From contig NZ_JARDUB010000001.1 in the NCBI RefSeq assembly GCF_029360665.1, forward strand, positions 372,001 to 436,000: a DNA stretch of 64,000 nucleotides, written 5' to 3'. A program made the translations under genes and the position numbers. The stretch comes from Eudoraea chungangensis (GTDB lineage: Bacteria > Bacteroidota > Bacteroidia > Flavobacteriales > Flavobacteriaceae). A model generated the notes under the pieces. That model ran no database searches. It saw only the letters and a program-made list of their open reading frames with translations, and was not told where the DNA came from. Shown here piece after piece: positions 45,303-53,286 of this stretch (within the stretch, counting starts at the first letter, position 1; each line of letters begins with the position of its first letter).

Positions 45303-46655
45303 TTACTTTTTCTTAGATTTTGCCATATCAGCATTGGGTTGGTAGTAGTTCGGAGGGAATCCGTTTAGTTGTCGCCAAAGCTCAAACCAAATAGGAACGT
45401 CTTCCAATAAAGCTATGGTATATGCACCGGAACCCACCCTTAAGTCTTTTGGCCATTGGTGATCATTTGCATCAGGAGCTAAGAGTATCCTGTACTTTCC
45501 ATTATCACTTATAAACGTTTCAATTGCTACCACCTTGCCCCCATACGTTCCATAAGACACGTTTGGCCATCCACTAAAAACAATAGCGGGCCAACCGTCA
45601 AACTGTATTCTAACTTCTTCCCCCAAATGCATAAGGGGCAAATCAATTGGTCTTACAAAAGTTTCTACCGCCATCTCATAATCGGCAGGCATAATTCCCA
45701 CAAGCTGCTCTCCTTCTTTAAAAGTTTCACCAACGCCAGTTTTGATTGCTTTGTTTATAAAACCATTTTGAGGCGCCTTGATGTAATACATATCATTCCG
45801 CATCGAATAGTTAGTGAACTCGTTTTCGAGCTTGGTTACCTGGGCTTCAGAATCAAATTGATTGGATTGAGCCGTAAACATATCACTTTCTGCTTTTGAG
45901 ATTTTGTCTGTATACTCTGCACGAACCCTGTTAATTTCTACTTCGGCATTGATTACTTCATTCCTCGCTGCCAAGAGTTTATTTTCTTGTGAAATGAGTT
46001 TCGCCTGGGTCTCTTGAAGTTTTAATCTTTTCCCTTCTACATCTGTAACAGATTTTAGACCTTCATTTTCTAGTTGCAATACACGTCTGTATTGTCTCTG
46101 AGCGATCGTAATATTCGTTTTTGCAGCCTCCAGATCTATACTGTCACTCTCTACTTTTAAATGGGCCTGTAGTAACTTATTTCTTGCCTGCTCTAACTTC
46201 AAGGTCCTCTCTGTACCTAAAGCCTGTATTTGGTTATTAAGTGCTTTTACCTTTCCCTCATAGGAGGTTACCGCGCTAGATTTGGCCCTGATTTGTTGCC
46301 CCGTTCTCTCCACTAAGTTGGGATCGAAGTACTCATTCTTTATTTCTGAAATAAAAAGTATCGTATCCCCCTTACTCACGTAATCGCCCTCTTTTACATA
46401 CCATTTTTCTATTCTTCCGGGGATAGGAGATTGTATGGTTTGAGGTCTTTGATCGGGTTTTAAAGTAGTTAAAAATCCACTCCCTGAGACATTTTGAGTC
46501 CATGGCAAAAAGAGTACAATAAAACCTATAATTGCAAAAATCAAAAGAAACCGATTAAAGTGTTTATAATACTTCGTATGAAAAACCTTCTCGGACGAAC
46601 TAAAACCACTCAGATCAACTTTCTGATTTAGTTTATTGGGTGAAATGTTTAGCAT
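45303..46655 (-). CDS. HlyD-family periplasmic adaptor
   Basis: A 450-residue membrane fusion protein: one membrane helix near residues 35-52, a biotinyl-lipoyl half motif (SPIPGRIEKWYVKEGDYVSKGDTIL), a long coiled coil of about 200 residues, the second half (IKAPQNGFINKAIKTGVGETFKEGEQL) and a beta-barrel. The start at 46655 lies 5 bases after the stop of the ABC gene; the frame open to 46724 would overlap it. It should join the ABC protein to the TolC channel. Confidence 0.9.
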   Translation of the reverse strand: MLNISPNKLNQKVDLSGFSSSEKVFHTKYYKHFNRFLLIFAIIGFIVLFLPWTQNVSGSGFLTTLKPDQRPQTIQSPIPGRIEKWYVKEGDYVSKGDTILFISEIKNEYFDPNLVERTGQQIRAKSSAVTSYEGKVKALNNQIQALGTERTLKLEQARNKLLQAHLKVESDSIDLEAAKTNITIAQRQYRRVLQLENEGLKSVTDVEGKRLKLQETQAKLISQENKLLAARNEVINAEVEINRVRAEYTDKISKAESDMFTAQSNQFDSEAQVTKLENEFTNYSMRNDMYYIKAPQNGFINKAIKTGVGETFKEGEQLVGIMPADYEMAVETFVRPIDLPLMHLGEEVRIQFDGWPAIVFSGWPNVSYGTYGGKVVAIETFISDNGKYRILLAPDANDHQWPKDLRVGSGAYTIALLEDVPIWFELWRQLNGFPPNYYQPNADMAKSKKK

Positions 46656-46660
46656 GACTT

Positions 46661-48328
46661 CTAACTTTGATTTTTTATTTTGCCTTTCTCCATGGTTAAA
46701 ATAGTAGTACATTTTTGCTCCCACAACGGATTCTGACTCACAACTACCAGTGCCCAGGGATTATTTCTATCGGCCAAGAACTCCATTATTTCTTTGATTT
46801 CTCCTGAATTGAAATGATCCAAAGGGTCTTTGAGAATTAACATTTTGGGCTTTTTTACAATACTCCGCGCCAAAACAATTTTTTTAGAAACCACATAAGG
46901 GATTTGCTGCCCCTCAGGATATAGCATGGTATTTAATCCATTTGGCTGGTTCTTAACAAAGTCGATCAGACCCGTTTTCTCCAAAGCCCAGTAAACCTCC
47001 TCTTCCTTAATGGTTTTATCGCCGAAAGTAATGTTCTCTAATATACTTCCTTCAAAAGGAGATTCCTCCAGAAGAGACTTTCCTATATGCGAGCGGTAAT
47101 AATTTAAATTAATGGTTTTTAGGGATACATTGTTCACATAGATATTTCCCTTGTCCGGTTCAATAATACCCGCAATTAATCTTAATAGAGTTGATTTTCC
47201 AGATCCAGAACTTCCTTGGATTAATATGGTACATCCGGGTGTAATGGTTAGAGATAACTCATCTATAATCTGCTTTTCTCTTCCTGGGACATTATAGCTC
47301 ACCTCGTCTAACTCCACGGTAAATGCTTCATCAGATTTAAAAGGCCTTTCTCCATCCTGGGGTTCTAATTCCTTGTCTACCACCTGTCCTAACTTTTCCA
47401 AAGAAGTTAACAAATCATAGAAGGTTTCCAGTCCAAGTATTAACTTCTCAACAGAACTTATTACCAATAGGATAATGATCTCTGCAGCCACAAACTGCCC
47501 AATATTCATTTCCTGATTCAGGACCAATATTCCGCCAATGAGTAAAAGACCTACTGTAACCAAAACCTTAAATCCAATCATTTGGATAAACTGAATGACT
47601 AAAATTTTAAAATGACTTTCCCGTGCGTCAAGGTATTTGGCCACAAGTACATCATTCTTGCTCATGGCCAGATTAGATTTGCCAGAGAGTTTAAAACTTA
47701 CAATGGACCTGGCGATTTCTTGAATCCAATGGGCTACCTTATATTTATTTTTAGACTCTTCGAGGCTAGTCTCAAGCCCTCGTTGTGCTGTAAACTTAAA
47801 AACAATGTATATTAGGAGTAAGAGTAAAATACCATAAATAATAAAAAAAGGATGGTAAAAAGACAGAAGCAGTAGTCCTAGAATAATTTGTAAAAGCGCT
47901 GCAGGAAAATCAATCAATATTTTTGATAGACCTTTTTGAACATTTAGAGTGTCAAAAAAGCGATTGGCCAATTCTGGCGGGTAATAGTTCAGTAGCTCAC
48001 CCATCTTAATTTTAGGAAATCTATAAACAAATTCAAAAGAAGATCGGGTAAATATTTTTTGCTGAACATTCTCGATAATTCGAATTTGCATAAGCTGCAG
48101 TATTCCCCCAAAAGCTACTCCTAGAGTAACTAAGACAACCAGTATAATCCATGAAGTACTTACCTGTGCTCCTTGAATCAGATTTATAATAGCCTGAATT
48201 CCCAAAGGAAGGGAGAGGTTAACTACTCCAGCAAAAATAGCGTAGTAAAAGACCTGCAATATGTCTTTTTTGTCCAGCTTTAGTAGGCCCAGTAAACGTT
48301 GCCAGGCAGTAAGTATGTTTTTCGACAT
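46661..48328 (-). CDS. ABC exporter-like protein with degenerate nucleotide-binding domain
   Basis: A 555-residue fused permease-ATPase of the type I exporter fold, with about six helices in residues 25-300. In the ATPase domain Walker A is intact (GSSGSGKST, 372-380), but the rest is eroded. The Q-loop region reads IGKSLLEESPFEGS without Gln. The signature reads YVVSKKIVLARS instead of LSGGQ. Walker B reads LILKDPLDHF, with Pro502 in place of the catalytic Glu. The H-switch reads VVVSQNP, with Gln532 for His. It lies in the operon tetR-ABC-hlyD-tolC with 5-base gaps. It could bind ATP but hydrolysis by the usual mechanism is doubtful. Confidence 0.85.
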   Translation of the reverse strand: MSKNILTAWQRLLGLLKLDKKDILQVFYYAIFAGVVNLSLPLGIQAIINLIQGAQVSTSWIILVVLVTLGVAFGGILQLMQIRIIENVQQKIFTRSSFEFVYRFPKIKMGELLNYYPPELANRFFDTLNVQKGLSKILIDFPAALLQIILGLLLLSFYHPFFIIYGILLLLLIYIVFKFTAQRGLETSLEESKNKYKVAHWIQEIARSIVSFKLSGKSNLAMSKNDVLVAKYLDARESHFKILVIQFIQMIGFKVLVTVGLLLIGGILVLNQEMNIGQFVAAEIIILLVISSVEKLILGLETFYDLLTSLEKLGQVVDKELEPQDGERPFKSDEAFTVELDEVSYNVPGREKQIIDELSLTITPGCTILIQGSSGSGKSTLLRLIAGIIEPDKGNIYVNNVSLKTINLNYYRSHIGKSLLEESPFEGSILENITFGDKTIKEEEVYWALEKTGLIDFVKNQPNGLNTMLYPEGQQIPYVVSKKIVLARSIVKKPKMLILKDPLDHFNSGEIKEIMEFLADRNNPWALVVVSQNPLWEQKCTTILTMEKGKIKNQS

Positions 48329-48333
48329 AGGTT

Positions 48334-49008
48334 TTAGTCTTTTAAAGCATGAAATACCAAGTGCTTGAAATATTCTGTAGGAGTATTCTTGGCGGTGCAG
48401 TTGGTTAAAGAATTAAAGTGGTCCATTAAGAAGTACTGATGCAGGGCCCCTTCCAAGAGACTACTTGCAAGACTCGATGGGTAAGGATAAGACGGATTTA
48501 CGTCTGTCATCATGGTGCTCATCCGGTTAACAAGTCTTTTGTAAATCACAAAATAACCATCTTTGTTTTCCTGATCCACTTCTTTTGTTAAATAAGATTT
48601 GGAATATTCGTTAATCACAATTTTGTTTAACATCACCTCGTCTATGTGCGTGAAGGCAGTGTCAATTTCAGTGGCTCTGGTCATTATTTCAATAGCCCTA
48701 TCCAGTTTTGCACTGGGATCAGGAATACTGTTGGTGGCAAATACAAGTTGATACTCTAGCCATCCCCAATACCATGAAGCCAAATAAAGCAAGAGCTTAT
48801 GCTTATTTTCGAAATATCTGTATATGGAACTTTCGTTGCTTCCTATCTCTGTCCCCAGTTTTTTGAAAGTAAAACTTTCGAAACCAATTTCATGGATCAT
48901 GATTATACTTTCTTTGATAATTCTCTTCCCAAGATTAGAGGATTCGGGATCTTTAACATAGAGTTTATCATTTATTGATATTCTGACCGATTGCAATAAT
49001 TTCTCCAT
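48334..49008 (-). CDS. TetR/AcrR-family repressor
   Basis: A 224-residue regulator with an N-terminal TetR helix-turn-helix (IIKESIIMIHEIGFESFTFKKLGTEIGSNESSIYRYFENKHKLLLYLASW, in sections) and a helical ligand domain. The ATG at 49008 is preferred because the frame upstream of it runs into the promoter region. It is the first gene of the efflux operon, 5 bases before the ABC gene, so it probably represses its own operon. A perfect palindrome next to a promoter-like box upstream is a likely operator. Confidence 0.88.
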   Translation of the reverse strand: MEKLLQSVRISINDKLYVKDPESSNLGKRIIKESIIMIHEIGFESFTFKKLGTEIGSNESSIYRYFENKHKLLLYLASWYWGWLEYQLVFATNSIPDPSAKLDRAIEIMTRATEIDTAFTHIDEVMLNKIVINEYSKSYLTKEVDQENKDGYFVIYKRLVNRMSTMMTDVNPSYPYPSSLASSLLEGALHQYFLMDHFNSLTNCTAKNTPTEYFKHLVFHALKD

Positions 49009-49029
49009 AGGTTGATTCTTAAAATTTGT

Positions 49030-49050
49030 CAAATATAATAGTATTACTAT
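49030..49050 (-). promoter_or_regulatory. Promoter box abutting a 13-bp palindrome, probable TetR operator
   Basis: On the minus strand TATATTTG (49037-49030) is a full -7 match, 21 bases before the tetR start. Directly upstream lies the perfect palindrome ATAGTA-T-TACTAT (49038-49050). This is where a repressor would block polymerase, so I take it as a candidate operator of the efflux operon. Confidence 0.45.
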
Positions 49051-49112
49051 CATATAATAATAGTTTAACTTTATTTTAACGATGTTTTACTACTTTTTAT
49101 GCGCTACAATCT

Positions 49113-49120
49113 TATATTTG
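49113..49120 (+). promoter_or_regulatory. -7 box upstream of secreted protein gene
   Basis: TATATTTG on the plus strand, 31 bases before the ATG at 49152, diverging from the tetR promoter. No TTG partner is found at 17-23 bases. Confidence 0.35.
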
Positions 49121-49151
49121 TTGAAAGTGATGCACAAAAGATCTCTTAAAC

Positions 49152-49550
49152 ATGAAAAGATTAGGTATGATATTAACGTTTATTCTGCTAAGCTTCTCCA
49201 TCAAAGGGCAGCAAAGTATCGTAGCCGTTAGCACCTATGATTTTGGGTATTTACAACCATTACAGGTTATGCATAATGATGTTGCGTTGAAAAATATGCC
49301 TCGTATCAAAAACATTACACTTCCAAACGATTTATTTACTTCTATTTATAGAAAAGGAAGTGTTGAGCGAACTATAAATATATATGGTCAATCTTTGATT
49401 ATTGAAAGCGCAGAAGTACAAAACAATGGAAGAATACATTTGATTCTAAGAAGAGAAGATGGCCGGGATTTCTATAATTTATATCCAATGGTTAAAGCGG
49501 AACTTATACGGGAAAATATTAATAATACTAAACCAATTCCCAGCCTTTGA
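49152..49550 (+). CDS. Small secreted protein of unknown function
   Basis: I do not recognise this family. The 132-residue product starts with a Sec signal peptide (MKRLGMILTFILLSFSIKGQ) without a lipobox. The mature part of about 112 residues alternates short hydrophobic and charged stretches that look like beta strands (YRKGSVERTINIYGQSLIIESAEVQ read in parts, then GRIHLILRRED). No T9SS sorting domain, cysteine pair or metal motif is visible. It diverges from tetR and is followed by a large inverted repeat. Confidence 0.65.
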   Translation: MKRLGMILTFILLSFSIKGQQSIVAVSTYDFGYLQPLQVMHNDVALKNMPRIKNITLPNDLFTSIYRKGSVERTINIYGQSLIIESAEVQNNGRIHLILRREDGRDFYNLYPMVKAELIRENINNTKPIPSL

Positions 49551-49577
49551 AAAAGAAAATAAAATAAGCTCATACAC

Positions 49578-49637
49578 GGCACCGACAACTCTTAATCTGA
49601 CTTCTTTAAGTGTTTACTGTTCTCATTTGTCGGTGCC
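49578..49637. repeat. Perfect 11-bp inverted repeat with 38-base spacer
   Basis: GGCACCGACAA (49578-49588) and TTGTCGGTGCC (49627-49637) are perfectly complementary; a small inner hairpin ACTT-CTTT-AAGT sits in the spacer. It is GC-rich compared with its surroundings. A pyrimidine stretch TTCTTCTTT follows. It could terminate the upstream gene or fold as a leader of the next. Confidence 0.6.
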
Positions 49638-49660
49638 TTCTTCTTTAAATCCCCTGGCTT

Positions 49661-49978
49661 ATGATTGTACTCCATATTATTTCAGAGCAAGAGAAACAGG
49701 CCCAAAGTATCATAGAAATACTCTTAACTAAAAGCTTACTTCTAGATGCAATGCTTTCCAAAAAAGAAATCTATACACTCAATAAGTTTACCAAAAAAAT
49801 CACCGCCAATCAATACTTTTTGATTGTAGGACAGACTAAAGCTTTGCTTTTCAATGAAATTAATGAGGTACTCAAAACTAACTTCACAAGTTCCATGCCT
49901 GTGTTTTATGCCATGCCCATTATCTATATGGATGATAATCAGATTAAAAACATCAAGAAAAATATACAGTTTGTCTAA
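49661..49978 (+). CDS. CutA-like small protein
   Basis: A 105-residue cytoplasmic protein. The start MIVLHIISEQEKQAQSIIEILLTKSLLLDAM resembles the opening beta-alpha unit of CutA1 (divalent ion tolerance) proteins, and the end TSSMPVFYAMPIIYMDDNQIKNIKKNI resembles the CutA segment with VPEIIALPI. Length agrees with CutA. Typical catalytic or metal residues are not obvious, so this is a distant relative at best. The ATG at 49661 follows the inverted repeat by 23 bases. Confidence 0.55.
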   Translation: MIVLHIISEQEKQAQSIIEILLTKSLLLDAMLSKKEIYTLNKFTKKITANQYFLIVGQTKALLFNEINEVLKTNFTSSMPVFYAMPIIYMDDNQIKNIKKNIQFV

Positions 49979-50027
49979 GAAATTTTCAATATTTAAACAT
50001 ATCCTTATCTTTAGTTAAATATGAAAA

Positions 50028-50597
50028 ATGAATAGGGTGTTGAAGCGCTGCGGATGGTCTGAAGGTGACCCGCTATATGAAGCTTATCATGACAAAGAAT
50101 GGGGGGTACCAGTAAAAGAGGACTCCATCTTATTTGAATTCTTAATTCTCGAAACATTTCAGGCTGGCCTGAGTTGGATAACCATTCTTAAAAAACGAGA
50201 GAATTTTAGAACTGCTTTTGACCGTTTTGACTACCATAAAATTGCCCGATATGAAGATGAAAAAATTAAAGAATTACTTCAAAATGCGGGAATAGTTAGA
50301 AATAAATTAAAAATACGAGCCACTATATCTAATGCACAAGCTTTTTTAAAGGTTCAAGAAGAGTTTGGGAGTTTTAGTAATTACATATGGGGCTTTGTAA
50401 ATAATAATCCTGTGAAAAATGCCATCAGTAATTATAAAGAAGGACCCTCAAAAACAATTCTTTCCGATACAGTAAGTAAGGATCTTAAAAAAAGAGGTTT
50501 CAAATTTGTAGGGAGCACAGTTATTTATGCCTATATGCAGGCTACTGGGATGGTAAATGACCATGAAACAAGTTGTTTTAGATATGAAGAAGTATAA
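50028..50597 (+). CDS. tag: DNA-3-methyladenine glycosylase I
   Basis: A 189-residue base-excision repair enzyme that removes 3-methyladenine. The zinc-snap ligands are C8 (RCGW), H21 (YHDKEWG), H179 and C183 (NDHETSCF), matching the Cys-His-His-Cys set of Tag. The helix-hairpin-helix core runs through QAGLSWITILKKRENFR and KRGFKFVGSTVIYAYMQA. The gene overlaps the start of the next one by 14 bases. Confidence 0.95.
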   Translation: MNRVLKRCGWSEGDPLYEAYHDKEWGVPVKEDSILFEFLILETFQAGLSWITILKKRENFRTAFDRFDYHKIARYEDEKIKELLQNAGIVRNKLKIRATISNAQAFLKVQEEFGSFSNYIWGFVNNNPVKNAISNYKEGPSKTILSDTVSKDLKKRGFKFVGSTVIYAYMQATGMVNDHETSCFRYEEV

Positions 50598-51177
50598 GTT
50601 ATTGACCGTAATCCTGACCCTTGCACTATCAACAAATATTGCTAATGGGCAATATCAGTATGAACGTGAACATCGAATAAAGAAATGCCAATTCCCTTCA
50701 AATGCACATACATTTCTAGAAGATAAGCTGAAAGGTCCAAAAAATATGCGTTTCTATGGAGAAAAGGACAGTCTAAAGGTAAGTTATGAAGCCAAATTCA
50801 AAATAGACAAGCTGAACTACAGTATCGAATTTGATGAAAAAGGAGAACCAGAAGATATAGAGATTCTCATAAAAGAGGTAGACGTTCCTAATGACTCCTG
50901 GTCCAATATTACTAGTTATTTAGAGCAGGAAGACTTCGAGAAGTACAAAGTAAAAATAATTCAACAGCAGTATGTATCCATGACTCAAGAGTCTGTAGAC
51001 AAAACCCTCAATGATGCCTTTCAAAATCTCTTACTACCCACGGTTAATTACAAATTAATGGTTCGTGGGAAAAAGGAAAATGGCAACGAAGATTATAATT
51101 ACTGGTTCTCGGCAGATGGTAATTTTATTGAGTCGAAAAAGTCTTTACCATTTAACTATGCCCACGTTTTATACTAA
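50584..51177 (+). CDS. Secreted protein of unknown function
   Basis: A 197-residue protein not assigned to a family. The ATG at 50584 gives a signal peptide (KKYKLLTVILTLALSTNIANGQ); the frame is open 9 codons earlier inside tag. The mature protein shows a motif ending KLNYSIEFDEKGEPEDIEI reminiscent of small PepSY-like or beta-lactamase-inhibitor-like sandwiches, but the match is weak. No lipobox or sorting domain is seen. The 14-base overlap with tag suggests coupled translation. Confidence 0.65.
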   Translation: MKKYKLLTVILTLALSTNIANGQYQYEREHRIKKCQFPSNAHTFLEDKLKGPKNMRFYGEKDSLKVSYEAKFKIDKLNYSIEFDEKGEPEDIEILIKEVDVPNDSWSNITSYLEQEDFEKYKVKIIQQQYVSMTQESVDKTLNDAFQNLLLPTVNYKLMVRGKKENGNEDYNYWFSADGNFIESKKSLPFNYAHVLY

Positions 51178-51194
51178 AGTTAATGTTGATTAAA

Positions 51195-51866
51195 TTAAGG
51201 AGTTTTATTCTCTAAAACCCTTATAAATTCTGCTCTAGAAATTTCTTCTGCCCCGAGACTCTCTAAATGCGCACTGTGTTGCTGACAATCTATAAAACTA
51301 TATTGCTTGTCTTCTAACTCCTGAGCCAACTTTATCAATGCAAATTTCGACGCATTTGATTTAATTGAAAACATACTTTCACCACAAAATACATTACCCA
51401 AGTCTACCCCATATAGACCACCTACAAGAGCTTCATTTTCCCATACCTCGTAGCTTTTTGCATAACCCGTTTCATGCAATTTATAATATGCCTTTTCTAT
51501 TCCCGTAGTAATCCAACTTCCTTCCTGCCCTTTTCTCTTAATTGAGGCACAGGCCCTTACTACTTCCTTAAAAGCAGTGTTAAAGCTAAGTCTAAACCTA
51601 TTTTGTGACAAAAGCTTTCGCATACTTTTAGATATTCTTATTTTCTCTGGAAATAAAACGGTTCTTGGATCTGGGCTCCACCATAAGATAAAAGAGTCGT
51701 CATTAAACCACGGGAAAATCCCCAACTTATAAGCCAATAGAATGCGTTCCGGCGATAAGTCGCCCCCAACTGCAAGCAACCCGTCTTTAGTTGCCTGACT
51801 TATTGGTGGAAACACTAACTCTTCGGTTAGCAAGGTGATTTTACTTCCGTTATTGTCCAAATACAA
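51195..51866 (-). CDS. aat: Leucyl/phenylalanyl-tRNA--protein transferase
   Basis: A 223-residue enzyme that adds Leu or Phe to N-terminal Lys or Arg of proteins, making them N-end-rule substrates for ClpAP. FPPISQATKDGLLAVGGDLSPERILLAYKLGIFPWF and WWSPDPRTVLFP are family signatures, and GGLYGVDLGNVFCGESMFS and FIDCQQHSAHLESLGAEEISRAEF are in place. The gene is full length. Its downstream end faces the secreted protein gene with 17 bases between stops. Confidence 0.95.
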   Translation of the reverse strand: MYLDNNGSKITLLTEELVFPPISQATKDGLLAVGGDLSPERILLAYKLGIFPWFNDDSFILWWSPDPRTVLFPEKIRISKSMRKLLSQNRFRLSFNTAFKEVVRACASIKRKGQEGSWITTGIEKAYYKLHETGYAKSYEVWENEALVGGLYGVDLGNVFCGESMFSIKSNASKFALIKLAQELEDKQYSFIDCQQHSAHLESLGAEEISRAEFIRVLENKTP

Positions 51867-51914
51867 AAAGCTTAATCTTAATAAAAAGAGGCTTAGAACT
51901 TATCTAGTTAGTCC

Positions 51915-52292
51915 TTAAAAGGGCAAATCGTCATGATCCTCCTCATTAATGTCATCTGCAGGAGCAAATGCTTCCATAGGTGGTACAGGCGGCATTTGCC
52001 CTACAGTTGTGTCTCCTTGTATCGCCTCAATACGCCAGCCCTGAATAGAGTTGAAATACTTCACTTCCCCTTGGGGATTAGTCCATTCTCGACCACGAAG
52101 ATTAATACTAATTTTAACCTCCTGCCCAACAGAATAATTGTTTAATAAGTCGCACTTATCCTGTACAAACTCTACCATGATATGTTGAGGATATTGTTCT
52201 TCTGTAGTTACTACCACTTCTCGCTTTCTGAAACCGTTGTTGCCAAATGTTTTAGTCTCATCTATTAATTTAATCTTTCCTTGAATTTCCAT
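51915..52292 (-). CDS. DUF3127 protein with SSB-like acidic tail
   Basis: A 125-residue OB-fold-like protein of DUF3127, found in Bacteroidota. The core runs from EIQGKIKLIDETKTFGNNGFRKREVVVTTEEQ to FNSIQGWRIEAIQ. A flexible Pro-rich linker follows, and the protein ends EEDHDDLPF. That ending closely resembles the C-terminal tip of single-stranded DNA-binding proteins (DDDIPF) that recruits repair and replication partners. It overlaps the flavin reductase gene by 23 bases on the same strand. DNA binding is not shown for the family as far as I know. Confidence 0.82.
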   Translation of the reverse strand: MEIQGKIKLIDETKTFGNNGFRKREVVVTTEEQYPQHIMVEFVQDKCDLLNNYSVGQEVKISINLRGREWTNPQGEVKYFNSIQGWRIEAIQGDTTVGQMPPVPPMEAFAPADDINEEDHDDLPF

Positions 52293-53181
52293 CTATTCGT
52301 CTATTTAGTAAAAGTACAATCCACGCGGAATGTACATCATTATTATTTAAAAATTCTCTCGCCTTTAATACGATCTTCTCAGTATTTCCCTTTTGTAATA
52401 AAAGAGCTAGTTCAGCATCTAGCTGTACAAAATTTTCTAACTCCTCCTCAGCAGGGATTTTAGCAATATTACCCAATTTACCTAAATCATTGCCATCTAA
52501 CAACTCTAAAGTTTTAATATCTTCAGGAATAGTATCAATTCCTATTCCCAGCTTAGAATTGGGCTTAGGCACTTCAAACATGGCCTCTTTTGCCCTGCAA
52601 TACCAATTTGCCCCCATTCGGGCCACTTGGTCTATTCTAGCTAAATCCAAGCCGCTTTCTTCATCAAGTACAGCTTTATGTATATGGAATTTAACAACTT
52701 CAGCAAATACCAAATTTCCTGCACCTCCATCTTTTCCCAAAGCCTCCACCTTAGTGACAACACACTCAAACTGTACCGGGGATTCTGCCACCCTAAATGG
52801 TTTTACCATATCCGAAGCTAACATTGTTAATCCTGCTTTTTCAAACTCATTTACTCCAGTTTCATACTCCGTACTTGCCAAGGACATTTGTTGTACCATG
52901 GCATAATTAACAATATTTATTACAACTTCTTTAACCTCAAAAACGTTCTCCAAAGTGTCTTTGGTTGTATTGTTTCGAACCCTTCGCGCCGGAGAAAAAA
53001 TTAATATCGGAGGATTAGCGCTAAAAACATTAAAAAAACTAAATGGGGCAAGATTTGGTTTACCATTAATATCAATAGTACTTGCAAAGGCAATAGGCCT
53101 GGGAGCAACAGTCCCCAATAGATACGAATGCAAGACTGCCGTTGGCATATCTTTAGGACTAAAGGTTTGCGTTTTAGACAT
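52270..53181 (-). CDS. Flavin reductase family protein
   Basis: A 303-residue FMN-binding split-barrel protein. LLGTVAPRPIAFASTIDINGKPNLAPFSFFNVFSANPPILIFSPARR, read in parts, is the flavin-binding core of the DIM6/NTAB (FlaRed) family. The ATG at 53181 is preferred over an earlier start. A C-terminal extension of about 100 residues beyond the usual 200 is rich in Glu and Leu and of unknown role. Members reduce flavin for partner oxygenases or bind FMN as oxidoreductases. A strong promoter match lies just upstream. Confidence 0.85.
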   Translation of the reverse strand: MSKTQTFSPKDMPTAVLHSYLLGTVAPRPIAFASTIDINGKPNLAPFSFFNVFSANPPILIFSPARRVRNNTTKDTLENVFEVKEVVINIVNYAMVQQMSLASTEYETGVNEFEKAGLTMLASDMVKPFRVAESPVQFECVVTKVEALGKDGGAGNLVFAEVVKFHIHKAVLDEESGLDLARIDQVARMGANWYCRAKEAMFEVPKPNSKLGIGIDTIPEDIKTLELLDGNDLGKLGNIAKIPAEEELENFVQLDAELALLLQKGNTEKIVLKAREFLNNNDVHSAWIVLLLNRRIDGNSRKD

Positions 53182-53185
53182 TAAA

Positions 53186-53219
53186 CAAAGGTAACTAAAA
53201 TGCATTCTATTTAAAACAA
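53186..53219 (-). promoter_or_regulatory. Full flavobacterial promoter of the flavin reductase gene
   Basis: On the minus strand TACCTTTG (53193-53186) has a TTG (53219-53217) 23 bases upstream, within the 17-23 spacing described for Flavobacterium promoters. The box ends only 4 bases before the ATG at 53181, so the transcript would be leaderless or nearly so. Confidence 0.5.
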
Positions 53220-53286
53220 TTAGCATCCCATTCAACACAACATTTTCGTGCTAATTCTGTTATCTTTAATGCCAATTAAAGAAGGA

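Noticed and set aside
49459-49731. A 90-codon plus-strand frame spanning the 3' end of the secreted protein gene, the inverted repeat and part of the CutA-like gene
   Set aside because: It overlaps two better frames and has no signal peptide or family resemblance.
52490-52906. A 138-codon plus-strand frame
   Set aside because: It is antisense to the flavin reductase gene with no start context or homology.
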